From: Corynebacterium lactis
Lineage (GTDB): Bacteria; Actinomycetota; Actinomycetes; Mycobacteriales; Mycobacteriaceae
DNA: 64,000 nucleotides
Assembly (NCBI RefSeq): GCF_900519355.1
Contig: NZ_ULHE01000001.1
Coordinates: forward strand, 434,001 to 498,000
Direction of reading: 5' to 3'
Below the pieces are notes generated by a model. The model was not told the origin of the DNA and searched no databases. It saw only the letters and a list, made by a program, of their open reading frames with translations. A program made the translations under genes and the position numbers. Shown here one piece after another: positions 47,351-58,533 of this stretch. Numbering within the stretch: the first letter of the stretch is position 1; each line of letters begins with the position of its first letter.

Positions 47351-47492
47351 GTGCTTTTGGGGAGAGTAGTGCGACGGCAAGGTGGAGGGTGCGTCGGCGG
47401 GGTCGCCGGTATTCGGCTGAACTGCTGGAACCTTCGGTGACGGTTCGCCGCGCGTTACGTCCACATTTGCTTTCTTGGGGGAGGAAAAACCC

Positions 47493-48077
47493 ATGTCCGA
47501 TGCAGTAATTACCGTGGTGGGCAACGTTGCCCGCCAAATTGAGAACCGAAACACGAACTCGGGCGCTAAGGTCTGCAAGTTCGTCGTAGCGTCCAGCAGG
47601 TCCTGGATGGGGGAGGGCGGCTGGGAGCAGTCGGAGCCCTCGTACTTTGACGTCGAATGCTGGGGCAAGCTCGCGGAAAACGTCAGCAATACGCTATGGA
47701 AGGGTCAGGCCGTGATCGTGTCCGGCAATATCCGGACCGATAGCTGGACGGCTGATAACGGGGAGACCCGCTACCGGCAGAAGATCGTCGCGAAGGCCGT
47801 CGGGCCGAACCTGCGCCGTCACGTTGCAAGCGTGAAGACCCTCACGGAGAAGCCTCACGAGGAACCGGTGGGCGCCAAGGGGTTCGGAGAGGACGCTGGA
47901 TCGTCGGGCGCGGCTCCCGCGGAGCGCCGGGAGCCCGCACTTGTTGGGGCTGGCGTTTCCGGGGCATCCTCCTCTCCGGCCGAGCCGGCAACGGGGCGAG
48001 GGGGACAGCAGGTCGCGCCGGGCGGCAATGGTGCCGGGGAATCGGGAGAGGGTGGAGAAGGCGGCGTTCCGTTCTAG
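47493..48077 (+). CDS. ssb: Single-stranded DNA-binding protein
   Basis: A 194-residue SSB. The OB fold covers about residues 3-115 (VITVVGNVARQIENRNTNSGAKVCKFVVAS, then YFDVECWGKLAENVSNTLWKGQAVIVSGNI). A Gly/Ala/Ser-rich tail follows, ending in GGVPF, close to the DIPF tip used for partner recruitment. It may be a second SSB rather than the replicative one, because it is not next to rpsF/rplI here. ATG 47493 follows GGGGGAGG. Confidence 0.88.
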   Translation: MSDAVITVVGNVARQIENRNTNSGAKVCKFVVASSRSWMGEGGWEQSEPSYFDVECWGKLAENVSNTLWKGQAVIVSGNIRTDSWTADNGETRYRQKIVAKAVGPNLRRHVASVKTLTEKPHEEPVGAKGFGEDAGSSGAAPAERREPALVGAGVSGASSSPAEPATGRGGQQVAPGGNGAGESGEGGEGGVPF

Positions 48078-48098
48078 CAGCTCCCGGGGAGTAGTTCA

Positions 48099-48121
48099 GC
48101 ACCGCCCGCCACGGGCGGTGC
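48099..48121 (+). terminator. Terminator after ssb
   Basis: GCACCGCCCG and CGGGCGGTGC form a perfect 10-bp stem with a 3-base loop, followed by AGTCTGTTTT. Confidence 0.8.
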
Positions 48122-48239
48122 AGTCTGTTTTCGCTGTGTAACACCCTAATTTCGCTGCGTAGATTGTGCCTTTCGCGCGCTATGCGTAACCTCTACAGAG
48201 ATTGTTTAATTTCCTTTTAAGAGGGGACGAATTTCCACC

Positions 48240-49910
48240 ATGGGTGAGTTCATCTACCAGATGAAGAACGTGCGTAAGGCGCACGGCGACAAGCTGATTC
48301 TCGACAACGTCACCATGGCGTTCTACCCGGGCGCCAAGATTGGTGTCGTGGGCCCGAACGGCGCTGGTAAGTCGTCGATCCTGAAGATCATGGCCGGGCT
48401 GGATCAGCCGAGCAACGGCGAGGCTTTCCTGGAGCCGGGCGCCACCGTTGGCATCCTGCTGCAGGAGCCACCGCTGAACGAGGAAAAGACCGTCCGCGGC
48501 AACGTCGAGGAAGGTCTCGGCGACATCTTTGAAAAGAAGGCCCGCTTCGAGGCCATCGCCGAGGAGATGGCGACGAATTACACCGACGAGCTGATGGAGG
48601 AAATGGGCAAGCTCCAGGAGGAGCTCGATGCGGCCGATGCCTGGGAGCTCGACTCCAAGATTGAGCAGGCCATGGACGCGCTGCGCTGCCCGCCGGCGGA
48701 TGAGCCCGTCACCCACCTGTCCGGTGGTGAGCGTCGCCGCGTGGCCCTGGCGAAGCTGCTGCTGTCCGAGCCGGACCTGCTCCTTCTGGACGAGCCGACC
48801 AACCACCTCGACGCAGAGTCCGTCCTGTGGCTGGAGCAGCACCTGGCCAAGTACCCGGGCGCCGTCCTCGCCGTCACCCACGACCGTTACTTCCTCGACC
48901 ACGTCGCGGGCTGGATCTGTGAGGTCGACCGAGGCAAGCTCTACCCGTACGAGGGCAACTACTCCACCTACCTGGAGAAGAAGGCCGAGCGCCTCGAGGT
49001 CGCGGGCAAGAAGGACGCCAAGCTGCAGAAGCGTCTGAAGGAGGAGCTGGCCTGGGTCCGCTCCGGTCAGAAGGCCCGCCAGGCCAAGAACAAGGCTCGC
49101 CTTGAGCGCTACGAGCAGATGGTGGAAGAGGCCGAGAAGTACAAGAAGCTCGACTTCGAAGAGATCCAGATCCCGACCCCGCCGCGCCTGGGCAACCAGG
49201 TTGTGGAGGTCTTCCACCTGGACAAGGGCTTCGACGGCCGCACCCTGATCAAGGACCTGTCGTTCACCCTGCCGCGCAACGGCATCGTCGGCGTCATCGG
49301 CCCGAACGGCGTCGGCAAGTCGACCCTGTTCAAGACCATCGTTGGCCTCGAGCAGCCGGACGCCGGCGAGGTCAAGGTCGGCCAGACCGTCAAGCTCAGC
49401 TACGTCGACCAGGGCCGCGAGAACATCGACCCGGAGAAGACCGTGTGGGAGGTCGTCTCCGACGGCCTGGACTACATCGTCGTCGGCCAGAACGAGATGC
49501 CGTCCCGCGCGTACCTCTCCGCGTTTGGCTTCAAGGGTGCTGACCAGCAGAAGCCGTCGAAGGTCCTCTCCGGCGGTGAGCGTAACCGCCTGAACCTGGC
49601 CCTGACCCTGAAGCAGGGCGGCAACCTGATCCTGCTGGATGAGCCGACCAACGACCTCGACGTCGAGACCCTGTCCTCGCTGGAAAACGCGCTGCAGAAC
49701 TTCCCGGGCTGCGCCGTGGTCATCTCCCACGACCGCTGGTTCCTGGACCGCACCTGTACGCACATCCTCGCCTGGGAGGGCAACTTCGCCGAGGGGCAGT
49801 GGTTCTGGTACGAGGGCAACTTCGAGGGCTACGAGAAGAACAAGGTCGAGCGCCTCGGTGAGGATGCGGCGCGTCCGTCCCGCGTCACTCACCGTAAGCT
49901 GACCCGCTAG
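48240..49910 (+). CDS. ettA: Energy-dependent translational throttle protein EttA (ABC-F)
   Basis: A 556-residue ABC-F ATPase that binds the ribosomal E site and gates early elongation. It contains two nucleotide-binding domains: Walker A GPNGAGKSS near residue 38 and GPNGVGKST near 354, signatures HLSGGERRRVAL and VLSGGERNRLNL, Walker B LLLLDEPTNHL and LILLDEPTNDL. The charged linker (about residues 240-300, EKKAERLEVAGKKDAKLQKRL) is the P-site tRNA interaction motif. No membrane segments are present, as expected. AAGAGGGGA is the ribosome binding site. Confidence 0.95.
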   Translation: MGEFIYQMKNVRKAHGDKLILDNVTMAFYPGAKIGVVGPNGAGKSSILKIMAGLDQPSNGEAFLEPGATVGILLQEPPLNEEKTVRGNVEEGLGDIFEKKARFEAIAEEMATNYTDELMEEMGKLQEELDAADAWELDSKIEQAMDALRCPPADEPVTHLSGGERRRVALAKLLLSEPDLLLLDEPTNHLDAESVLWLEQHLAKYPGAVLAVTHDRYFLDHVAGWICEVDRGKLYPYEGNYSTYLEKKAERLEVAGKKDAKLQKRLKEELAWVRSGQKARQAKNKARLERYEQMVEEAEKYKKLDFEEIQIPTPPRLGNQVVEVFHLDKGFDGRTLIKDLSFTLPRNGIVGVIGPNGVGKSTLFKTIVGLEQPDAGEVKVGQTVKLSYVDQGRENIDPEKTVWEVVSDGLDYIVVGQNEMPSRAYLSAFGFKGADQQKPSKVLSGGERNRLNLALTLKQGGNLILLDEPTNDLDVETLSSLENALQNFPGCAVVISHDRWFLDRTCTHILAWEGNFAEGQWFWYEGNFEGYEKNKVERLGEDAARPSRVTHRKLTR

Positions 49911-49926
49911 TTCTGACCCGCTAGTT
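49899..49926 (+). repeat. 14-bp tandem duplication across the ettA stop codon
   Basis: CTGACCCGCTAGTT occurs twice head to tail (49899-49912 and 49913-49926). The first copy contains the last codons and the TAG of ettA. Confidence 0.85.
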
Positions 49927-49991
49927 TTCCTCTAGCGTTCCTCTCGCTTTTCGTTCGCGAGAAACCGCGCGAGGCGGTGTGGATTTGCGCC

Positions 49992-49997
49992 TATAGT
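49992..49997 (+). promoter_or_regulatory. -10 box of leaderless thioesterase gene
   Basis: TATAGT, near consensus, is followed by 7 nt and ATG 50005. Confidence 0.55.
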
Positions 49998-50004
49998 CTT
50001 CTCT

Positions 50005-50451
50005 ATGACGCAATCCGCACCGTTTCGCACGACCGTGGCCGTCCGCTGGTCCGATTTTGACCAGTATGGCCACGCCAACAACACCGCGTTCCTTGAGTAC
50101 GCGCAGCAGGCCCGCGTCGACTTTATGGTCCGTGGCCTGGGCGGGGGTTCGGGCTCGGGGGCGGGCTTTCCCGCCTCGGTGGTTCGCCGCATGGAAGTCG
50201 ACTACGTCCGCGCGATCCTGCCCGATACCCGCGAGGTAGTCGTGGACACCGAGATCATCGCGTTCGGTCGCACCTCGTACACATTGCGCCAGTCCATCAG
50301 CGACGAGCACGGTCACGTCACCGCCGTCCTCGAGACCGTCATGGTGATGTTCGATCTGGAAACCGCGACGGCGGTGGAACTTCCCGCCGCGGCCCGGCGC
50401 GAACTCGAGCGCTTCGCCGCGCCCGAGACCCCAGCAATCGAAGAGAAGTAG
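50005..50451 (+). CDS. Hot-dog fold acyl-CoA thioesterase
   Basis: A 148-residue 4-hydroxybenzoyl-CoA thioesterase/YbgC-type protein. RWSDFDQYGHANNTAFLEYAQQARVDF carries the catalytic Asp and the conserved HANN segment; the central helix and MEVDYVRAILPDTREVVVDTEI complete the hot-dog fold. The acyl substrate is unknown. The next gene starts directly at its stop (TAG-ATG), so they are co-translated. The same gene pairing in other actinobacteria is my recollection and not verified here. Confidence 0.85.
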   Translation: MTQSAPFRTTVAVRWSDFDQYGHANNTAFLEYAQQARVDFMVRGLGGGSGSGAGFPASVVRRMEVDYVRAILPDTREVVVDTEIIAFGRTSYTLRQSISDEHGHVTAVLETVMVMFDLETATAVELPAAARRELERFAAPETPAIEEK

Positions 50452-51282
50452 ATGTCGCACGATTCCGTCACCCCAAGTTCCGGTACCTCCGGCTCGGGCA
50501 TTTTCGGCCGCACAAACTCTGTCGAGCTGACCTTCGACACCTCGGCGGCGCTGAAGAACCTGGGGGTCTTGGCGCATAAGGCGCTCGCCATTGACGACGG
50601 CGCCCTGATGCGCTTCCGCACCCGCGACATTGAGGCGCCTGGGCAGGAATCGACGACCGTGCTGTCCCAGGTATGGGTGAAGACACCCTTCGGGCCGCTC
50701 GCCACGCGAACGCTGCCGCTGACTGCGAATCCCGACGATGTCATCGTCTCGGCCTCGGACGTCAAAGAGATCGCCGTTCGGGCGTTCGCACAGGCCAAGT
50801 CCAGCGACGATGCGGAGGCTGACCAGGCCCCAGTCACCGCGCTGCCGTACCGCATCCCGGCGCAATCCTCCGCCGGTTGGCCCGGGTTCCTTCCTGTACT
50901 GGACGGCTGGGAGGTCGTCGACTACGTCCCCGCCACGGCCTTCCGCACGCTGGAGAAGCAGGCCCGCGCCGTCGCGACCGAGTCCTCTGGTCCCCTCGGC
51001 TTGCCGACGTCGCTGCTGGACCAAAAGGTGCTGTCGGTGACAGGTGCGGGTGTCGGCGCCGTGGCCGGGGCTGGGGCCGCCGCCGCGCAAGCGTCGGCAA
51101 GCGAGGTGGATGTGACGATGCGCGATGTGTTCGCGCTGTGCTCGATGGGGTTCATCCCGGAGTCGCCGGACGAGCGCGAGCCGGTGCGGGTGTCGGCGAA
51201 GGGGCGCTGGCACCGGCTGGACGGTCGCTTTGGCTCGGTGTTTACGATGGAGTCCTTCGGCGTGCTGCCGATTGTCGGCTAG
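50452..51282 (+). CDS. Conserved actinobacterial hypothetical protein
   Basis: A 276-residue protein that I do not recognise beyond its general likeness to actinobacterial conserved proteins. It begins with a Ser/Thr-rich tail, has no signal peptide or clear TM segment, and contains an Ala/Gly-rich stretch (VTGAGVGAVAGAGAAAAQASAS, about residues 198-219). Two copies of the 11-mer repeat (50998 and 51092) lie 94 bases apart within it. It abuts the thioesterase gene, suggesting a shared process. Confidence 0.7.
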   Translation: MSHDSVTPSSGTSGSGIFGRTNSVELTFDTSAALKNLGVLAHKALAIDDGALMRFRTRDIEAPGQESTTVLSQVWVKTPFGPLATRTLPLTANPDDVIVSASDVKEIAVRAFAQAKSSDDAEADQAPVTALPYRIPAQSSAGWPGFLPVLDGWEVVDYVPATAFRTLEKQARAVATESSGPLGLPTSLLDQKVLSVTGAGVGAVAGAGAAAAQASASEVDVTMRDVFALCSMGFIPESPDEREPVRVSAKGRWHRLDGRFGSVFTMESFGVLPIVG

Positions 51283-51315
51283 GGTTTCGCGACGCGCCGA
51301 GCCGCGGGTCGCCGG

Positions 51316-51708
51316 CTACTCCGGCCGATTGATCAGCATGTCCGCGACCTGCACCATGTGGTTCCACATGGCGTCGCGGTAGGGCTGGGGGAGGTCCTCG
51401 TCGGGAATCTCGGCCAGCGATGCCGTCATGATCTCGAGCCAGCGGTCGTGCTCGGCCATGCCGATGGAAAAGGGCATGTGGCGCATGCGCAGGCGGGGGT
51501 GCCCGCGCAGCTCGTTATAGGTGTGGGGGCCGCCCCAGTATTGGATGAGGAAGAGGCGCAGGCGCTGCTCGGCGCCCTCCCAGTCATCGGCCGGGTACAT
51601 GGGGCCGATTAGGTCGTCGGTGCGCATGCGGGTGTAGAAGCCGTGGACGACGCGGTTGAAGATGTCCTCGCCACCGACGGCGTCGAAAAGCGATCGTGAA
51701 GATGTCAT
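51316..51708 (-). CDS. glbO: Truncated hemoglobin GlbO (group II)
   Basis: A 130-residue globin. LFDAVGGEDIFNRVVHGFYTRM contains the B10 Tyr, the proximal F8 His is in RMRHMPF, and the G8 Trp in DAMWNHMVQ is the group II hallmark. It probably handles oxygen, NO or peroxide. ATG 51708 has a TACACT box 7 nt upstream. It is divergent from the exported-protein gene and lies near pepN, as in C. glutamicum as I recall. Confidence 0.94.
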   Translation of the reverse strand: MTSSRSLFDAVGGEDIFNRVVHGFYTRMRTDDLIGPMYPADDWEGAEQRLRLFLIQYWGGPHTYNELRGHPRLRMRHMPFSIGMAEHDRWLEIMTASLAEIPDEDLPQPYRDAMWNHMVQVADMLINRPE

Positions 51709-51715
51709 GTACTCA

Positions 51716-51721
51716 AGTGTA
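51716..51721 (-). promoter_or_regulatory. -10 box of leaderless glbO
   Basis: On the minus strand TACACT precedes ATG 51708 by 7 nt. Confidence 0.5.
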
Positions 51722-51904
51722 GTTTCCCGACGGCCGATGCGGGGCAGTGCTCGGACGATGGTCGGGCGGGAGGCGATGGTGCCCGTACGAAAGGCCTAAC
51801 CCGCAGGTTGGAACGGTAAAGTTCCACTTTGCGGTCCGGTGTAAATAGCGTATAACTGTTCTGAAACGCGAATCCCGGATAGACGAAAAATGGTGTTGAT
51901 TTAG

Positions 51905-52549
51905 GTGAAAGTTACGCATCTGAAAGAGGGCGTGCTGGTCGCGGCGCTGATCAGCCTGGCATGGGCGGGTCCGGCGGCATTCGCGGCCCTTGCACCCAAA
52001 GCAGAGAGCATCCCGGTGGGGCAGGACCCCATTGTCCTCGAGGGCGCCAACAAGGTGACCTTTCAGGCGCCCTCCGGGTGGAAGATCGCGCCGGGGGCGT
52101 CCAACGAGTCGATTTCCCTTGAGAAGGGCGAGTCCGTCATCTCCTTCGAGGTTCTCACGGGTGCTGATGGTGCTCAGACGACCCTCGAGCGCGCGATGCT
52201 GAACATCAATCGGCGAGGCAAGGCCGCGGTGTGGGAGCCGAAGAAGATTGACGTGAAGGACGCGGTGACGAAGGGCGACGAGAGTTTCGACCTCACTGGC
52301 CGGGAATGTTCGGTCATCGACCCGGCGACGGTCGACAGCGGCTCCAGGCTCGGGCGCTGTGCCATCGCCTCCGGTTCCGATGTGGCGCTGATCGTGATGT
52401 CCTTCGGCCCCGTGCGGGGTGCGGATGACGCCGCGGATACGGCCGAGGTGGCCGACCCGGCGGAGATTCTGAAGTCCGCGAGGGTCGAGATCAAGGCGGT
52501 TGAGGACGGGGCCGCGCCCGCGGGCAAGGAAGGTGGCGAGAATGAGTAG
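51905..52549 (+). CDS. Predicted exported or membrane-anchored protein of unknown function
   Basis: A 214-residue protein with an N-terminal hydrophobic segment (about residues 9-29, EGVLVAALISLAWAGPAAFAAL) that may be a signal peptide or anchor. The rest is a compact hydrophilic domain with KVTFQAPSGWKIAPG and one Cys pair (ECSVID, GRCAIA) that could form a disulfide outside the cell. GTG 51905 has a weak ribosome binding site. Its stop overlaps the start of the prsW gene by 8 bases, so the two are coupled. Confidence 0.65.
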   Translation: MKVTHLKEGVLVAALISLAWAGPAAFAALAPKAESIPVGQDPIVLEGANKVTFQAPSGWKIAPGASNESISLEKGESVISFEVLTGADGAQTTLERAMLNINRRGKAAVWEPKKIDVKDAVTKGDESFDLTGRECSVIDPATVDSGSRLGRCAIASGSDVALIVMSFGPVRGADDAADTAEVADPAEILKSARVEIKAVEDGAAPAGKEGGENE

Positions 52550-53555
52550 CGCGCAGAATCTGCAGGAGTTGCGGGGGAACCGCTCGGGCACTCGCTCGGA
52601 GCCGGGGCTCGGCAACGACGCTGTGTGGTGGGTTCTCGTCGTATTCGGCGCGGCGGGGCTCGCTGGACTTGCGGTGGAGTTTATCCCGAAGGTGGACAAG
52701 AACCCGAATGAGTTGGGCCTCGTCATCGGCGCCCTGATCCTAGGCCTGGTTATCCTGGTCTTCATCGTCGCCCTCTTCGACCGCACGAAGGTACGAAAAG
52801 AGCCTGGCCAGAAGGTTCTGTGGTTCTACTCCTTCATCCTCGGTGGACTTATCGCCCCATGGGTGTCGCTCCACGGCAACGAGGCCATGGGTGACGGATT
52901 GACGGGCCTGCTCAGCAGAGAGACCTTGGCCGACTGGAACGCGGCGCTGGTGGCGCCCGGCGTTGAGGAGCTCTCCAAGGGCGCAGTGGCCCTCGGCATG
53001 ATTATCGTGTTCCGATACCTGGTGACTCGGCCCATTCACGCGTTTTACGTCGGTATCGCCGTTGGATTCGGTTTCCAGTTCACTGAGGACATTCTCTACG
53101 CGATTTCCGCGGCCTTCGAGAGCCTCAACAGCGACTTCGCCGGAGGCATCCAAAGCGTCATCCTGCGCACTGTCTCGGGCCTGATTTCGCACTGGATCTA
53201 CACGGGCATCTTCGCGCTCGGCCTCGCCTTCATGCTGGGCATCACCTACGGCACCTGGGCGAAGGGCAAGCGCATAGCAGTGGGGCTAGCGCTCTGCCTG
53301 GCCGCGGTAGCCATCCACTTCCTGTGGAATTCGCCCCTGACCTTTGACAACGACTACGTCATCTTTGCAGGGCTGGTGGCGAAGTCCATCTTTACGTTCG
53401 CTGTATTCGTGGTTATTGCCCGCATTACGGTCACGTACGACCGGGCGGCCCTGGGGCTGCCCAGCCGCAAGGAAATGAAGGCCGCCAAGAAGGCCGCCAA
53501 GGAAAAGGCCAAGGCGGAAAAGAAGGCGGCTAAGGAAAAGGCCGCCCAAAAATAG
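52542..53555 (+). CDS. PrsW-family intramembrane protease
   Basis: A 337-residue polytopic membrane protein of the PrsW/CAAX-protease superfamily. VAPGVEELSKGAVALGMI (EE motif), FYVGIAVGFGFQFTEDILYA (FxxxED) and IHFLWN (His) are the expected catalytic elements. About eight TM segments are visible. The last ~35 residues are a Lys/Ala-rich tail (KAAKKAAKEKAKAEKK). PrsW proteases cleave anti-sigma factors or other single-pass proteins in known cases; its translational coupling to a single-pass exported protein suggests a relation. Confidence 0.82.
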   Translation: MSSAQNLQELRGNRSGTRSEPGLGNDAVWWVLVVFGAAGLAGLAVEFIPKVDKNPNELGLVIGALILGLVILVFIVALFDRTKVRKEPGQKVLWFYSFILGGLIAPWVSLHGNEAMGDGLTGLLSRETLADWNAALVAPGVEELSKGAVALGMIIVFRYLVTRPIHAFYVGIAVGFGFQFTEDILYAISAAFESLNSDFAGGIQSVILRTVSGLISHWIYTGIFALGLAFMLGITYGTWAKGKRIAVGLALCLAAVAIHFLWNSPLTFDNDYVIFAGLVAKSIFTFAVFVVIARITVTYDRAALGLPSRKEMKAAKKAAKEKAKAEKKAAKEKAAQK

Positions 53556-53581
53556 GCGGCCAATCGCACTGCCGAGGCCGA

Positions 53582-56284
<2,703 letters not shown>

Positions 56285-56291
56285 GCCCTCA

Positions 56292-56297
56292 AGGGTA
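56292..56297 (-). promoter_or_regulatory. -10 box of leaderless pepN
   Basis: On the minus strand TACCCT precedes ATG 56284 by 7 nt. Confidence 0.5.
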
Positions 56298-56383
56298 ACC
56301 AAGCCCGGCCAATCTCGGAGGCGGTAACCGGGACGAAAAGGACAACCCAGCGGCCATAATGTGCACGCAGTGCAAGGAAGTCC

Positions 56384-56403
56384 TATAATCGTTGACAAGT
56401 CAA
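56384..56403 (+). promoter_or_regulatory. Consensus -10 with adjacent palindromic operator
   Basis: A perfect TATAAT (56384-56389) is followed within 3 bases by TTGAC-AA-GTCAA (56392-56403), an inverted repeat that would cover the transcription start. This is the classic arrangement of a repressor-controlled promoter for the reductase-exporter pair. Confidence 0.6.
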
Positions 56404-56441
56404 TCAATGCTAAGGGATCAATGTTTAAGGAGAAGCGCCCC

Positions 56442-57056
56442 ATGACCGAGCGCGTGCAATTCTGGTTCGACGTTTCCTGCCCGTTCTGCTGGCAGACCTC
56501 CCGCTGGATGAAGGAGGTCGAGAAGGTCCGCGACATCGACATCGAGTGGATTCCGATGTCCCTGTCCGTCCTCAACGAAGGCCGCGACATCCCCGAGGGC
56601 TACGCCAAGGCCATGGAGGCCAATTGGGGCCCCGCCCGCGTCTTCGCCAAGGTCAAGGCCGAGGCGCCGGAGAAGGTCGACGCGCTCTACACCGCCATGG
56701 GCATCCTGGTCCACCCGGGTGGCCAGGGAGGCAAGAAGGGATACGGCGCCTACGACGAGGTCATCGCCGAGGCGCTCGCGCAGGTGGGGCTGCCCGCCGA
56801 GTACGCCGAGGTCGCCAACACCGACGCCGTCGACGAAGCGCTGCGCGCCTACCACGCCACCGCTATGGCCGAGGTCGGCGATGACGTCGGAACGCCCGTC
56901 GTGAAGCTGGGGGACACCGCCTTCTTCGGTCCTGTGATCACGCGCGTGCCCACCGGCGAGGAGGCCGGCGAGATCTTCGACGCCGCCGTCCGCCTGGCCG
57001 CCTACCCCCACTTCTTCGAGCTCAAGCGCTCCCGCACCGAAGACCCGCAGGTCTAG
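56442..57056 (+). CDS. DsbA-like mycothiol-dependent reductase (Rv2466c-like)
   Basis: A 204-residue thioredoxin-fold protein with an inserted helical domain. The active site CPFC is in FWFDVSCPFCWQTSRW (residues 11-14), close to the CPWC of mycothiol-dependent nitroreductase Rv2466c; GTPVVKLGD supplies the cis-Pro. Such enzymes use mycothiol to reduce disulfides or activate nitro compounds. ATG 56442 has AAGGAG upstream. It is followed 4 bases later by a drug exporter gene, so detoxification is a reasonable inference. Confidence 0.82.
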   Translation: MTERVQFWFDVSCPFCWQTSRWMKEVEKVRDIDIEWIPMSLSVLNEGRDIPEGYAKAMEANWGPARVFAKVKAEAPEKVDALYTAMGILVHPGGQGGKKGYGAYDEVIAEALAQVGLPAEYAEVANTDAVDEALRAYHATAMAEVGDDVGTPVVKLGDTAFFGPVITRVPTGEEAGEIFDAAVRLAAYPHFFELKRSRTEDPQV

Positions 57057-57060
57057 GACC

Positions 57061-58503
57061 ATGCCCGCGGATTTGTCAGTGCCGGCACCCGCCCCCGAGC
57101 TTCGGCTTGCCGACGGCCGCCCGGTGAACAAGAAGCTCGTGCTGGTGGTGGCGTCCTTCGCGCTGATTATCGCGATGATCGACATCACGGCGCTGAACGT
57201 GGCGCTGCCGGTGATCCAGCGCGACCTCGCTGCGACCACGGGGCAGCTGCAGTGGGTCATTGACATCTACATGGTGGTGCTGGCCTCAATCCTGATGCTG
57301 GCCGGATCCATGGGCGACCGCCACGGGCGTCGCAAAGCGATGGCCGTCGGCCTCGGGTTCTTCGCCCTGGGCTCGGTGGTTGCGGCGCTGGCGCCGACGC
57401 CGCTGATCCTGATTGTCGGGCGCGGCATCCAGGCGCTTGGCGGCGCGTTGATGCCTCCGGTAGCGTTGGCGATCATCTCAAGCGTCTTCACCGACAAGGC
57501 CGAGCGGGCCCGCGCGATTGGCGTCTGGGGCGCGCTGATGGGCGTCGGTATGGCGGCGGGTCCGCTGCTCGGAGGCGTCCTGGTGGAGTTCTTCGGGTGG
57601 CGCTCAGTCTTCTGGGTCAACGTCCCGCTGTCCCTACTGCTCATCGCGCTGGTCCTGCGGGAGGTGCCCGAGTCGAAGGCGCCCGCCGACGGCCGCTTCG
57701 ACGTCGTGGGCCAGCTCCTGGCGATCGGGTTTTTGGGCAGCGTGTCTTACGCGATTATCTCCTCCGGCGAGCACGGCGTCGGTGCCCTGCAGGTCGGCCT
57801 CGGGGTTCTCGCGGTGGTGATGCTGGCGGTGTTCGTGGTCGTCGAGATGCGGGTCGGAAGCCCCATGATTGACTTCCGCTTCTTCGCCTCGGCGCCGTTC
57901 TCGCTGGCCATCCTCATCGCGGCGGTGGGTTTCATGGCCTCGGCGGGCTTCCAGTTCGTGTTCGCGCTCTACCTGCAGAACGACCGGGGCTTAAGCCCCT
58001 TGCAGGCGGGTCTGATGATGATTCCGCTGGCAGGCGCGAACTCTCTGTTCGCGACCGTCTCGGGCAGGCTCGTCGCCAGCCGCGGAAACCGACTGCCGTT
58101 CCTGCTCTACGCGCTGATGCTCGGCGGCGGTGCCGCGCTGGCGATGTTCTTCACCCCGGACGCGCCGATCTGGCTGCCGCTCGTCGTCGCCGTGCTGATG
58201 GGTGCGGCACTCGGCTCCGTCAACGCGCCGACGTCGACGTCCGCTGTCTCCGGCATGCCCCCGTCGAAGACCGGCCTGGCGGGGTCCGTCCTATCCACCG
58301 GGCGTCAGGCGGGCCAGAGCCTCGGCGTCGCCATCTTCGGCTCGGGGCTGAACCAGGGCTTACAATCCGGGCAGTCCATTTCCGCCGCGGCACAGCCCAT
58401 GTGGTGGATCGTCATCGTCGTAGCGCTGATCTGTGCGGCCCTGGGCGTGGCAGCGACGAGCCGCTGGGCCGCGCAGTCCCAGGAGCGCGTCGGCTCCTGG
58501 TAG
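57061..58503 (+). CDS. DHA2-family MFS multidrug exporter (14 TM)
   Basis: A 480-residue drug/proton antiporter. LNVALPVIQRDLAATTGQLQWVIDIYMVVLASILMLAG (motif D1 and TM1-2), GDRHGRRKAM (motif A) and the AGPLLGGVLVEFFGWRSVFWVNVPLS motif C region are all present, and about 14 hydrophobic segments are visible. It begins 4 bases after the reductase and is probably under the same operator. The 11-mer repeat at 57105 encodes LAD in the N-terminal tail. Substrate unknown. Confidence 0.88.
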   Translation: MPADLSVPAPAPELRLADGRPVNKKLVLVVASFALIIAMIDITALNVALPVIQRDLAATTGQLQWVIDIYMVVLASILMLAGSMGDRHGRRKAMAVGLGFFALGSVVAALAPTPLILIVGRGIQALGGALMPPVALAIISSVFTDKAERARAIGVWGALMGVGMAAGPLLGGVLVEFFGWRSVFWVNVPLSLLLIALVLREVPESKAPADGRFDVVGQLLAIGFLGSVSYAIISSGEHGVGALQVGLGVLAVVMLAVFVVVEMRVGSPMIDFRFFASAPFSLAILIAAVGFMASAGFQFVFALYLQNDRGLSPLQAGLMMIPLAGANSLFATVSGRLVASRGNRLPFLLYALMLGGGAALAMFFTPDAPIWLPLVVAVLMGAALGSVNAPTSTSAVSGMPPSKTGLAGSVLSTGRQAGQSLGVAIFGSGLNQGLQSGQSISAAAQPMWWIVIVVALICAALGVAATSRWAAQSQERVGSW

Positions 58504-58533
58504 GCACCCGGCTGCGCTTAGCCCACCTCCGGA

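Noticed and set aside
45132-47537. An 801-codon minus-strand frame opposite ctaG/copD
   Set aside because: His/Arg/Gln-rich shadow frame; the plus strand encodes a clear membrane protein.
49312-49321. GTCGGCAAGT as a further copy of the repeated word
   Set aside because: It differs at the last base and encodes the Walker A motif of EttA, so protein constraint explains it.
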